From JAENVU01 sp963801105 (lineage in GTDB: Bacteria; Actinomycetota; Acidimicrobiia; IMCC26256; JAENVU01), in NCBI GenBank assembly GCA_963801105.1, contig CAWDDH010000003.1, positions 620,001 through 684,000 on the forward strand: a DNA stretch of 64,000 nt, read 5' to 3'. The number at the start of each line of letters is the position of its first letter. Positions within the stretch are counted from its first letter, which is position 1. The notes beneath the pieces are model-generated. The model saw only the letters and a program-made list of their open reading frames with translations. It had not been told where the DNA came from and ran no database searches. Both the position numbers and the translations under genes were made by a program. Below, in pieces: positions 50,784 to 59,434 of the stretch.

Positions 50784-52148
50784 CGGTGCCAGGTCGTGCC
50801 GGACGCAGTGTCCTCGATGACGACGCCCTGCGCCGCGAGCTCGTCCCGAATGCGATCGGCCGTCGCGAAGTCGCGAGCCGCGCGCGCCACGTGGCGTGCG
50901 GCGACGAGCTCGTCGATCTCGGTCTCGCCCGAGGTCCTCTCGGTGTCGGCCGGAGGGAAGCCGAGGACGTCGAGCAACCCGTTCACCGCGCCGAGCGCGC
51001 CGACCGCCGCCGCGGCGTCACCGGCGTCCATCGCCGCGTTCGCCCGCCGGACCGCGTCGAACACCGCGGCCACCGCGGCCGGCGTCCCGAAGTCGTCGTC
51101 CATGGCGTCCGTGAACGCGGCGACGATCACGGGATCGGCTTCGCCCGGTGCGATCCCCTCACGTGCCGCGCGACGCAGGACGTTGTCGATGCGGGTCAGC
51201 CCCTCGGCCGCGGCGCCGAGCTCTCGCTCGGTGAGTTCCATCTGGGATCGGTAGTGAACCTGGAGCACGGCGAGCCGGAAGGCGCGCGCACCGAAGCGGT
51301 CGAGGGCGTCGCCGAGCGTCGTGAAGTTCCCGAGCGACTTCGCCATCTTCTCGCCGCCGACCATCACCATCCCGGAGTGGATCCAGTGGCGCGCGAAGGC
51401 GTGCCCGGCCGCCTCGGCCTGCGCCCGCTCGTTCTCGTGGTGGGGGAACACGAGGTCGTCGCCACCGCCGTGCAGGTCGAACCCGTCGCCGAGGATCCGC
51501 AGCGACATCGCCGAGCACTCGATGTGCCAGCCCGGCCGACCCCGGCCCCACGGCGAGTCCCAGTCGGGCTCCCCCGGCTTCGCGGCCTTCCAGAGCGCGA
51601 AGTCGACCGGGCTGCGCTTCTGCTCGTCGACCGCGACGCGTGCGCCCGCCGTGTCGAGCAAATCCTCGAGCCGGCGGCCGGACATCTCGCCGTACCCGGC
51701 ATAGGAGTCCACGGCGAAGTAGACGCCCTCCCCCTCGATCACGTAGGCGTGCCCCCGCTCCACCAGCTCGCCGATCAGCTCGATCATCGGCGCGATGAAC
51801 TCCGTGGCGCGTGGGACGTCGTCGGGCCGGCGCACGCCGAGGCGATCGAGCTCGGACCAGTACGCGGCCTCGAAGCGATCCGCCAGCTCGCGCTCGGTCG
51901 TTCCCTCGGCCGCGGCCCGGGCGATGATCTTGTCCTCGACGTTGGTCACGTTGCCGACGAAGGTGACCTCGTTCCCCCGCCACTCGAGGTAGCGCCGGAT
52001 GACGTCGTACACGAGCGCGGTGCGACCGTGGCCGACGTGCGGGAGGTCGTAGACGGTGGGCCCGCACACGTACATCGACACGCTGTCCGGGCACGCGCGT
52101 GGTCAGCTCCATCTCGCGCCGCGCCAGGGTGTCGAAGATCCGGACCAT
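50780..52148 (-). CDS. cysS: Cysteinyl-tRNA synthetase, frame broken near the start
   Basis: CysS charges tRNA-Cys. The N-terminus MVRIFDTLARREMELTTRVPG is in one frame; one extra G near 52090 shifts it +1 to SVSMYVCGPTVYDLPHVGHGR, which contains the HIGH-type motif (HVGH) and the zinc-binding Cys. The zinc site continues in GWHIECSAM and HHENERAQAE, and KMAKSL is the KMSKS loop. The repaired length is about 455 residues. Because the gene is essential, the break is almost surely sequence error. Start by itself at 52081 (ATG) would lose the first 20 residues. Its stop overlaps the rlmB ATG. Confidence 0.94.
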
Positions 52149-52238
52149 CGCGCCGAGGCTACCGGTGCCCCACCCGCCCCCGATCTCATTCCGGAGGTCC
52201 GACGCCGCTCGGGCACCGGGTCGCTGCGACGCGTCGGG

Positions 52239-52732
52239 CTACCCGCCCTCCACGAGCGCGACCGCCCAGGCCGCGATCCCCTCGCCTCTCCCCACGAAGC
52301 CGAGGGACTCGCCGCGCTTGGGGCGGACCGAGACGTGGATGCCGCGACCCATGGGCTCGCGGGCGGCCTGGAGCGCGCCGGCGATGTTCGCCGCCATGGC
52401 GCCGATGTGCGGTGCGAGGCGCGGCCGCTCGGCCGCGATCGCGACGTCCACGTTCCCCACCCACCACCGCTCCTGCGCCACCAGCCGGGCGACCTCGCGC
52501 AGGATCTCGAGCGAGGAGATGCCCGCGTGAGCCGGGTCCGAGGCCGGGAACAGCTCCCCGAGATCCGGGAGCCCGACCGGACCGAGCAGGGCGTCAGCGA
52601 CCGCGTGAGCGACGACATCGGCGTCGGAGTGCCCGACGAGCGCGGGCAGTCCTCGACGACGACCCCACCGATCACCAGCGCGCCCTCGGTGCCGAAGGGA
52701 TGGACGTCGTACCCCAGCCCGACGCGGATCAT
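52239..52732 (-). CDS. ispF: 2-C-methyl-D-erythritol 2,4-cyclodiphosphate synthase, frame broken
   Basis: IspF forms the cyclic diphosphate in the non-mevalonate isoprenoid pathway. It starts MIRVGLGYDVHPFG (metal ligands Asp and His) and changes frame by -1 at the short C-run near 52645 (one base apparently missing). It continues ALVGHSDADVVAHAVADALLG, the AHAGISS loop and KRGESLGFVGRGEGI. The repaired length is about 164 residues, the normal size. The ATG overlaps the ispD stop (ATGA). As an essential gene its break points to sequence error. Confidence 0.9.
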
Positions 52733-53385
52733 CGACACGCCTGCCGCGCGAGGTGCTCGGCGGCGAGGTCGAGGTCCTCGGGATCGGTGATCTTGAGGTT
52801 CGTCCGCTCGCCGGGTACGACCGCGACGCGACCCCCGGCGGACTCCACGACGGCGGCGTCGTCCGTGCCCTCCGGCTCGCGTTCGTGCGCGGCTCGGAGC
52901 ACGGCTGCCCGGAACGCCTGGGGGGTCTGCACCGTCACGAGGTCCTCCCTCGGCACGGTCGCGATCACGATCCCGTCGGCCGTGCGCTTCACCGTGTCCG
53001 CCACCGGCAGTCCGGGGACCGCGCCGTCCGCGCCCTCCCGGACCGCGTCGAGGACCGCCGCGAAGAGCGACTCGGTCGCCAAGGGTCGGGCCGCGTCGTG
53101 CACGACCACGATCTCGGCGTCGGCGGGCACCGCGGCCAACGCACGCCGCACGGAGGCAGAACGCGTCGCACCTCCGGTCACAACGGTCACGCCGGCGAGG
53201 TCCCACTCGGCACCCGCCGGGATCGCGACGACGACCCCGTCACACGAGCGTCGCGCCCCGGCGATCGCATGGTCGATCACCCGTCGGTCGCCGAGGGGTC
53301 GCAGTTGCTTCACCGCGCCGAAGCGCGACCCGCTCCCCGCGGCGACCACGATCGCCCACACCGACATGGGCTCATGATGCCCCAC
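52729..53385 (-). CDS. ispD: 2-C-methyl-D-erythritol 4-phosphate cytidylyltransferase
   Basis: IspD couples CTP to methylerythritol phosphate. Up to 218 residues: nucleotide loop VVAAGSGSRFGAVKQLRPL near residue 13, VVHDAARPL near 98, VPREDLVTVQTPQAF near 148 and EGTDDAAVVE near 177. The frame begins with GTG at 53385, but the ATG six codons later (53367, MSVWAIVVAAG) matches the family start better. It overlaps ispF by 4 nt and follows the PIN/TRAM gene closely. Confidence 0.94.
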   Translation of the reverse strand: MGHHEPMSVWAIVVAAGSGSRFGAVKQLRPLGDRRVIDHAIAGARRSCDGVVVAIPAGAEWDLAGVTVVTGGATRSASVRRALAAVPADAEIVVVHDAARPLATESLFAAVLDAVREGADGAVPGLPVADTVKRTADGIVIATVPREDLVTVQTPQAFRAAVLRAAHEREPEGTDDAAVVESAGGRVAVVPGERTNLKITDPEDLDLAAEHLARQACR

Positions 53386-53394
53386 GGGGCGCGA

Positions 53395-54465
53395 TCACCC
53401 GGCGTTGCTGGCGACCACGGCCCGACGCGTGTCCTCGGGCCGGGCGAACACGATGCGTCCGGCACTGGTCGGGACGATCGACGAGACCACGAACGACATG
53501 GTCCCGGCGTCCACGAGGTCTACGCCACCGTTGACCACGACCATCGATCCGTCCTCGAGGAAGCCGACGCCCTGGCCGGGATGCCGACCGGCCCGGGTGA
53601 GAGCGACCTGGATCGTCTCGCCGGCCAGGACCCCCGGCACGAGATCCGCCGCGAGCCGGCGCGGGATGACCGTGAGGATCCCCTGCACCTCGGCGACGCG
53701 CGCGAGGTTCACGTCGTTGGTCAGGAGCCGCAGTTGCAGTTTGCGGGCCAGCGCGACGAGCTTGGCATCCACCTGGGGGACGTCTGGCACCTCGTCGTCA
53801 ACGATGTACACGCGGTTCGGCGCGTCCCGCTGGAGCACCTCGAGCGTCTCCAGCCCGCGCAGCGCTCGTCGCCCGCGCTCGTCGTGCGCGTCGGCCATGC
53901 CCTGGAGCTCATCGAGCACGAAGCGCGGGACGAGAAGGTCGTCGCGGAAGAGCCCGGACCGGCAGAGCGGCAGCAGCTGCGTGTCCATCACCGCGGACGA
54001 GTCCACGAGGAAGCCGTCGGCATCGTCGTACGCCCGCGCGCGTACGAGAGGTCGCGTCGAGAGGCCGGCCATCGCGAACAGCTCCTCGGTACGACGGGAG
54101 GCGACGCGGTAGCCGAGGTAGAGGCACACCGACATGAAGATCCCCGCAGCGGGGAGCCCGATCTCGGGCTCGACGAGCACGATGAGAGGCAAGGAGCCGG
54201 CGACACCGAAGACACCTCCGACGGCACCGCCGAACACGCCGCAGAGGAGTTGTGGCACCGGAATGCGGTCGGAGCTGCGCTCGGCGAGCCCGATCGCCCG
54301 GTCGAGGAGGCGGCCGAGCAGGCCGCCGATCAGGTAGCCGCCCAGGCAGCCGACCATCCCGCTGATGGCTGCGACCTTGTCGGACCCGCCGAAATCGCGC
54401 GCGACCATGAAGCCGACCGCGGTGACGAGCACCACGGTGAACAACCTCACGATCTCGACGAACAC
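53395..54465 (-). CDS. PIN/TRAM-domain membrane protein (YacL-like)
   Basis: A 356-residue protein with about four N-terminal membrane helices (residues 5-125), a PIN nuclease-like domain (about 145-265, acidic residues in FLVDSSAVMDTQLL, DELQGMAD and LLTNDVNLARVAE) and a TRAM RNA-binding domain (about 280-345). Members of this family are widely found beside carD and ispD in Gram-positive bacteria, as here. RNA cleavage or binding at the membrane is presumed. GGAGG precedes the GTG start. Confidence 0.93.
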   Translation of the reverse strand: MFVEIVRLFTVVLVTAVGFMVARDFGGSDKVAAISGMVGCLGGYLIGGLLGRLLDRAIGLAERSSDRIPVPQLLCGVFGGAVGGVFGVAGSLPLIVLVEPEIGLPAAGIFMSVCLYLGYRVASRRTEELFAMAGLSTRPLVRARAYDDADGFLVDSSAVMDTQLLPLCRSGLFRDDLLVPRFVLDELQGMADAHDERGRRALRGLETLEVLQRDAPNRVYIVDDEVPDVPQVDAKLVALARKLQLRLLTNDVNLARVAEVQGILTVIPRRLAADLVPGVLAGETIQVALTRAGRHPGQGVGFLEDGSMVVVNGGVDLVDAGTMSFVVSSIVPTSAGRIVFARPEDTRRAVVASNAG

Positions 54466-54540
54466 AGCGACCTCCGACCCGCAGGATCGGCGTGGTCGGG
54501 AGAGTTCTTGACCCCCGACCCGTTCGAGCCGCCGTGCGAC

Positions 54541-55233
54541 CTACTTCGCCTTGGCGGCCTTCGTCGCCTTCGCGGCCTTCGTCGCCTTCGCGGCGGGCTT
54601 GGCGGCCTTGGCGGCCTTCGCGGGGCTCTTGGCGGCCTTCGCCGCAGTCTTCGCGGGCGCCTTGCGCGCCTTGGTGGTGATCGGCGGCGGTGCCTTGGTC
54701 AGCGCGCCGTCGTCGTCGAAGTCGATCGAGGTCCGCCGGCCGGTGGTGGGCGGCTTGCCCAACACCTCGTCGAGCTTGTCCTCGGCGGTCTCCTCGTCGA
54801 CGGCGAGGGCGAAGGTCAGTTCGGAGACGAGGATCTGGCGGGCACGGGCCAGCATGCGCTTCTCGCCGGCCGAGAGGCCCTTGTCCTTCTCGCGGATCGT
54901 CAGGTTCCGTACGACCTCGGCGACCTGGTAGATGTCGCCGCTCTTCAACTTCTCGACGTGGTTCTTGAACCGGCGGGACCAGTTCGTGGGCATCCGCGCT
55001 TCCTTCTTGCGGAGCACGGCGAAGACCTCTTCGACCTCTTCGTCGTTGATGACGTCGCGCAGGCCGATCTCGTCCGCGTTGTCGGCGGGGACCTTGAGCG
55101 TCAGGTCGCCGTAGGCCAGGCGCAGGATCAGATAGTCCTGCTTCTTGCCGAAGGCCTCGACCTTCTCCCGCTTTTCGATCGTGGCGGCACCGTGGTGCGG
55201 GTAGACGACCTTGTCACCGACGTCGAACGGCAT
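54541..55233 (-). CDS. carD: CarD-family transcription regulator with histone-H1-like tail
   Basis: CarD binds RNA polymerase beta and stabilises the open promoter complex, especially at rRNA promoters. Residues 1-160 are the normal protein: MPFDVGDKVVYPHHGAATIE, the RNAP-interaction domain, then KEARMPTNWSRRFKNHVEKL. The remaining about 65 residues are an Ala/Lys/Pro tail with repeated KAAK and KATKA units like histone H1 or Hup-type tails. This extends the protein to 230 residues against about 162 in mycobacteria. AGGAG lies rather far (13 nt) before the ATG. The tail is GC-rich repeat and prone to sequence error. Confidence 0.94.
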   Translation of the reverse strand: MPFDVGDKVVYPHHGAATIEKREKVEAFGKKQDYLILRLAYGDLTLKVPADNADEIGLRDVINDEEVEEVFAVLRKKEARMPTNWSRRFKNHVEKLKSGDIYQVAEVVRNLTIREKDKGLSAGEKRMLARARQILVSELTFALAVDEETAEDKLDEVLGKPPTTGRRTSIDFDDDGALTKAPPPITTKARKAPAKTAAKAAKSPAKAAKAAKPAAKATKAAKATKAAKAK

Positions 55234-55309
55234 GAGGCAGACGAACTCCTGAGCGCGAGCGGAAGGTCCCCATGGTACCGGAGTCAGGCCGGGTGCCCGG
55301 ATCCCTGGA

Positions 55310-55315
55310 TAGTCT
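55310..55315 (+). promoter_or_regulatory. -10 hexamer TAGTCT, leaderless start
   Basis: TAGTCT lies exactly 6 nt before the Crp-family GTG at 55322. Confidence 0.62.
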
Positions 55316-55321
55316 GCGTCC

Positions 55322-55987
55322 GTGCCCGACCGTCGCGTCCTGAGCTCCACCGAGCTCTTCGCATCGCTGCCCGAGGACATGGTCGAACGCCTCCGGGCGA
55401 AAGCGCGGCTCCGAGAGCTGGCCAAGGGCGATCTGCTGTTCTCCCAGGGGGACGAGTCCTCCGAGCTCTTCGTCGTCGTGGAGGGTCGGATCGCGATCTC
55501 GACCCGTTCCTCGGACAACCGGGAGTCGATGGTCGCGGTCCTCGAGGGCGGCGGCCTGTTCGGCGAGATGGGCCTCTTCGACGGTGGCCCCCGTTCGGCC
55601 GAGGCGCGGGCCCTCACCGACTCGGTGCTCCTCGAGGTCAGCTTCGACGACGTGCGCACCGCGGTCCAGGAACGGCCCGAGGTGCTGTGGGTGATCGTGC
55701 GCCTGCTCGCGCAGCGCATCCGCGCGACCGACGAGGCACTCGCCGACGCGGTGTTCCTCGACGTGCCCGCCCGCACGGCCAAGCGACTCCTCGAGCTCGC
55801 CGGCGACGCCGACGAGTTCCAGCTCCCGATGACCCAGGAGGACCTCGCCGGGCTGGTCGGTGCGTCGCGCGAACGCGTGAACAAGGCGCTCGCGATGTTC
55901 GTCCGCCTCGGCTGGGTCGCGGCCACCGGCCGTAGCCGCTACCGCATCCTCGATCGCGACCAGCTCGAGCACCGCGCCAATCCCTGA
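55322..55987 (+). CDS. Crp/Fnr-family transcription regulator
   Basis: A 221-residue Crp-like activator. The cyclic-nucleotide-binding domain (about 12-125) contains GLFGEMGLFDGGPRSAEARAL near residue 80-100; the RSA core of the phosphate cassette suggests cAMP binding. The helix-turn-helix (about 170-215) has MTQEDLAGLVGASRERVNKAL. No FNR-type cysteines are present. It resembles actinobacterial GlxR/Crp proteins. It is divergent from carD across 88 nt. Confidence 0.92.
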   Translation: MPDRRVLSSTELFASLPEDMVERLRAKARLRELAKGDLLFSQGDESSELFVVVEGRIAISTRSSDNRESMVAVLEGGGLFGEMGLFDGGPRSAEARALTDSVLLEVSFDDVRTAVQERPEVLWVIVRLLAQRIRATDEALADAVFLDVPARTAKRLLELAGDADEFQLPMTQEDLAGLVGASRERVNKALAMFVRLGWVAATGRSRYRILDRDQLEHRANP

Positions 55988-56029
55988 GTCGGCCGGGCCG
56001 TTCGCCGTGCGGTCCTCCGGCGCGGTCGG

Positions 56030-56773
56030 TCAGGCCACCCCGAGGAAGGTCAGGACCCGGCGCCAGGCGTCGGCGGCGTCCTCGGTCCGGTGCGACGGTC
56101 GGTCCGGATCGTGCACGAACCCGTGCTCACCCTCGGCATACACCACGGCCTCGCAATCGTCCCGCCGGGACCACGCGTCGCGCAGGGCGGTGATGTCCGC
56201 GTCGGGCGTGAACGGATCGGAGCCGCCGAAGATCGCGAGCGTGGGGCAGACCTGCTCGGCCGTCGCGAGTGGCTCGGCCAACCCGGGCCCTCGCCAGCCC
56301 TCGGGGACGCGGATCATCCCGTAGAACGCCACTGCGCGGTCGAAACGACCGCTCGCGGCCGCCTTGAGCGCGTACATCCCTCCCATGCAGAAGCCGAGAA
56401 CCGCGACGTCGGAGACGTCGTCGTGGACCACCAGGTAGTCGGCCGCGGCCTCGAGATCCCCGATCTGGGTGTCGTCGTCGAGCTCGGCGACGTGAGCCAT
56501 CCGGCGGTCCAGGTCCGAGAGATCGACGCCGGACGCGATCGCCCGGGCGAACGGCTCCGGGCACACGACCGCGAGCCCGTGGGTCGCGAGGCGGCGGGCC
56601 AGGTCGTCGAAGAGCGGTCGGAGCCCGCCGATGTCGGGATGCACCACGACCCCGAGACGGGGCATGCCCTCGGGCCGGGCGTGAATGGCCGGCACCGCCT
56701 CGCCGTCGGTGCCGCGGACGATGATCCGCTCCACCTCGACGTCGACGACGGAGCCTTCGCGCAGTGCGGTCAT
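56030..56773 (-). CDS. Dienelactone-hydrolase family protein
   Basis: An alpha/beta hydrolase of 247 residues with a cysteine nucleophile: GFCMGG near residue 125, Asp in FGGSDPFTP near 178 and His in AEGEHGFVHDP near 210. This triad is that of dienelactone hydrolase and carboxymethylenebutenolidase. The natural substrate is uncertain since no aromatic pathway is adjacent. The frame is open upstream, but the ATG at 56773 has TACCGT 6 nt before it and fits the family start. It lies 19 nt downstream of disA. Confidence 0.88.
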   Translation of the reverse strand: MTALREGSVVDVEVERIIVRGTDGEAVPAIHARPEGMPRLGVVVHPDIGGLRPLFDDLARRLATHGLAVVCPEPFARAIASGVDLSDLDRRMAHVAELDDDTQIGDLEAAADYLVVHDDVSDVAVLGFCMGGMYALKAAASGRFDRAVAFYGMIRVPEGWRGPGLAEPLATAEQVCPTLAIFGGSDPFTPDADITALRDAWSRRDDCEAVVYAEGEHGFVHDPDRPSHRTEDAADAWRRVLTFLGVA

Positions 56774-56779
56774 GCCGAG

Positions 56780-56785
56780 ACGGTA
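56780..56785 (-). promoter_or_regulatory. -10 hexamer TACCGT, leaderless start
   Basis: On the minus strand TACCGT lies exactly 6 nt before the dienelactone-hydrolase ATG. Confidence 0.6.
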
Positions 56786-56792
56786 GCGGGGC

Positions 56793-57863
56793 TCAGACGT
56801 AGCGCTCGAGGATCGACGACTCGGCGAGGCGGGCGAGCCCGTCCTTGATCGCCCGGGCCCGCGACTCGCCGACACCCTCGACCTCCACGAGGTCCGGCAC
56901 GCTCGCGCGCAGGATCTTGCTGAGCTGGGAGAAGCGCGCCACGACGTGGTCGGCGACCGACTCGGGCAGGCGCGGGATCTTGTGCAGCAACCTGAAGCCC
57001 CGAGCCTGCACCGAGGTGTCGAGCCCGACCCCGCGGGGCAGGTTGAGCACCTCGGCCACCTCGCGGACGTCGAGCAGCGACTCGGTCTCGAGCTCCGCCA
57101 GCACGTTGAGCACCGACCGCGTGTCGACGCCGTCGCCGTCGACGAGGTAGTCCTTCGCCACCAAGCGGCGGTCGTCCTCGACGCCGCCCATCAGCTCCTC
57201 GAGCTGCAACAGGATCAGCCGCCCGTCGGCGCCGAGCTCGACGACGTACTCCTCGATCTCCTCGGCGATCCTTCGCACCATCTCGGCCCGCTGCAGGGTC
57301 GCGGCGACGTCGCGGACGGTGACGAGGTCCTCGATCTCGAGCGCCGAGAGAGCGTTGCTGACCGCGTCGAGCCGGACCTTGTAGCGCTCGAGGATCTGCA
57401 GCGCCTGATCCGCTCGGCTGAGCACCCGGGCGACGGGCTCCAGGGTGCGCTTGCTCCCACGCCGGTGGACCGCGACGAGCGACAGCTCTTCTGAGATCGT
57501 GATGACGGGCGAGTCGATCTGCTTGGCGACGCGCTCGGCCGTGCGATGGCGGGTGCCCGTCTCACCGGTCGGGATCTCGGGATCGGGCATGAGGTGCACG
57601 TTGGCCCGGGCGATGCGCGTGCAGTCCGACGAGAGGATCATCGCGCCGTCCATCTTCGCCAGCTCGGAGAGCCGCTGGGGCGTGAAGTCGGCGTCGAGCA
57701 GGAAACCGCCCGAGCACAGCGCGAGGACCTCCGGCCCGTCGCCGACGACGATGAGCGCGCCCATCTTCGCCTGGAGGATGCGGTCGAGCCCCTCGCGCAA
57801 GGGACGACCCGGCGCGACGAGACGCAACGCCGAGCGCATGGCTTCCGATCGGGGCTGGGACAC
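56793..57863 (-). CDS. disA: DNA-integrity scanning diadenylate cyclase DisA
   Basis: DisA makes c-di-AMP and scans DNA for branched structures. The protein is 356 residues. The cyclase domain (1-150) has the substrate motifs DGAMILS near residue 76 and TRHRTAERVAKQ near 108; a helical linker and a C-terminal helix-hairpin-helix (VEVEGVGESRARAIKDGL near 325) follow. The GTG at 57863 has GAGG 7 nt upstream and starts at the family N-terminus, whereas the frame stays open to 58799 only by chance. It follows radA on the same strand, the usual pairing. Confidence 0.95.
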   Translation of the reverse strand: MSQPRSEAMRSALRLVAPGRPLREGLDRILQAKMGALIVVGDGPEVLALCSGGFLLDADFTPQRLSELAKMDGAMILSSDCTRIARANVHLMPDPEIPTGETGTRHRTAERVAKQIDSPVITISEELSLVAVHRRGSKRTLEPVARVLSRADQALQILERYKVRLDAVSNALSALEIEDLVTVRDVAATLQRAEMVRRIAEEIEEYVVELGADGRLILLQLEELMGGVEDDRRLVAKDYLVDGDGVDTRSVLNVLAELETESLLDVREVAEVLNLPRGVGLDTSVQARGFRLLHKIPRLPESVADHVVARFSQLSKILRASVPDLVEVEGVGESRARAIKDGLARLAESSILERYV

Positions 57864-58021
57864 AGCGAATCCTCGTTCTGGTGCGACTCGGACGGATCCG
57901 CCACCCGTCCGAGGTCCGCGGCCGACCGTAGCAGCGAACGGCGCGAGATCGGCTGGGCGGGACGAAAACCTGAGCGGCGAAGTGCTCAGGATTGCACCAG
58001 TCGCGGCGTGGTACGCGCCGG

Positions 58022-59380
58022 TCAGGCCAGCTCGAGCGTTTCGAGCACCTCGGCGATGTGGTCGGCCCGCAGCAGCCGCACACCGTCGATCGCCGGCGTG
58101 GAGGAAGGGACGATCGCGGCCTCGAACCCGAACCGCGCGGCCTCGCCGAGGCGACGCGGGGTCTGGGGCGCCTGGCGCAGCTCGCCACCCAGGCCGACCT
58201 CCCCCACCGCCACCAGCCCGGCCGGCACCGCGACGCCGCGCGCGGCGCTCGCGACCGCGATCGCGATCGCGAGGTCCGCGCCGGCATCGTGGACCTTCAG
58301 CCCTCCGGCGGCGCTGGCATAGACGTCCAGACCGTGTACGGGGAGACCGGCCCGGGCCCCGAGGACCGCGAGCAGCATCTCGAGCCGGCCGCCGTCGAGT
58401 CCGCGGGCCGATCGACGCGAGCTCGGCGCCCGGGTATCGGCGACGAGCGCCTGGACCTCGACGAGCAGAGGTCGCACCCCCTCCATCGCCGCGGTGACCA
58501 TCGAGCCGGGCAGGCCCGGGCGCCGATCGGCGAGGAACAGCGCCGAGGGCTCGTCCACCTCGGCCAGGCCGTCCTCGACCATCTCGAAGACGCCCAGCTC
58601 GTTCGTGGTCCCGAACCGGTGCTTGAGCGCGTGCAGCATCCGGAGCGCGTGGTGCCGGTCGCCCTCGAACGACAACACGGTGTCCACGATGTGCTCGAGC
58701 GCGCGTGGACCGGCGAGCGAGCCGTCCTTGGTCACGTGCCCGACGAGCACGGTGGCGATGGCGCGGTCCTTGGCGACCCGTACGAGCCGGTGCGCACACT
58801 CACGCACCTGGCCGACCGATCCGGGCACACCGGCGAGCTCCGGATCGAGCACCGTCTGGATCGAGTCGATCGCGACGACGTCGGGCTCGCACTCGTCGAT
58901 GCGGGCGAGGATCGCGGGCAGCGACGTCTCGGCGACGACGAGCAGCGACGGCGCGAGGGTCCCGAGCCGCCCGGCACGCAGCCGCAGCTGCTCGACCGAC
59001 TCCTCGGCGCTCACGAGCAGGCACCGGGCGCCGGCGGCGGCCATCCGGCCGAGGGCCTGGAGCATCAGCGTGCTCTTGCCGATCCCCGGCTCACCGCCCA
59101 GCAGCGTGACCGACCCCGGCACCAGGCCACCGCCGAGCACGCGGTCGAACTCGGGCACGCCGGTGGGCCGCCCCGTCGCCGACGCGGGCTCGATCTCGGC
59201 CAGGGGCATCACGACCGCGTCGGCGCCGGCCCTCCCGGGCGCGCGAGCCGGCCCGACCCGCTCCTCGACCAGGCTGGACCACGCCCCGCACTCCGGACAC
59301 CGGCCGAGCCACTTCGGCGCCTGCGCACCGCACTCGGTGCAGCCGAAGACCGACTTGGTACGAACACTCGTTCGGGTCAT
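58022..59380 (-). CDS. radA: DNA repair protein RadA
   Basis: RadA is a hexameric branch-migration ATPase for recombination intermediates. The protein is 452 residues. The zinc finger (CTECGAQAPKWLGRCPECGAW) is at 14-34, Walker A GGEPGIGKST near 93, the RadA motif reads KHRFG (usually KNRFG) near 250, and the Lon-like domain fills about 290-452. The Asn-to-His change in KNRFG is uncommon and worth checking. The ATG has TACCCT 6 nt upstream. It is followed by disA 158 nt downstream. Confidence 0.95.
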   Translation of the reverse strand: MTRTSVRTKSVFGCTECGAQAPKWLGRCPECGAWSSLVEERVGPARAPGRAGADAVVMPLAEIEPASATGRPTGVPEFDRVLGGGLVPGSVTLLGGEPGIGKSTLMLQALGRMAAAGARCLLVSAEESVEQLRLRAGRLGTLAPSLLVVAETSLPAILARIDECEPDVVAIDSIQTVLDPELAGVPGSVGQVRECAHRLVRVAKDRAIATVLVGHVTKDGSLAGPRALEHIVDTVLSFEGDRHHALRMLHALKHRFGTTNELGVFEMVEDGLAEVDEPSALFLADRRPGLPGSMVTAAMEGVRPLLVEVQALVADTRAPSSRRSARGLDGGRLEMLLAVLGARAGLPVHGLDVYASAAGGLKVHDAGADLAIAIAVASAARGVAVPAGLVAVGEVGLGGELRQAPQTPRRLGEAARFGFEAAIVPSSTPAIDGVRLLRADHIAEVLETLELA

Positions 59381-59386
59381 GGCGGC

Positions 59387-59392
59387 AGGGTA
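59387..59392 (-). promoter_or_regulatory. -10 hexamer TACCCT, leaderless start
   Basis: On the minus strand TACCCT lies exactly 6 nt before the radA ATG. Confidence 0.62.
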
Positions 59393-59434
59393 CCCGCCCG
59401 GTGTGACCGGGGCGCGGACGTCGCCGCGGGTCCG

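Noticed and set aside
54541..54680. The Ala/Lys repeat at the end of carD as a tandem DNA repeat or CRISPR-like array.
   Set aside because: It is in frame with CarD, with short degenerate units and no spacers; it reads as a protein tail.
52753..55935. A 1060-codon plus-strand open frame across ispD, PIN/TRAM and carD.
   Set aside because: It is antisense to three well-supported genes.
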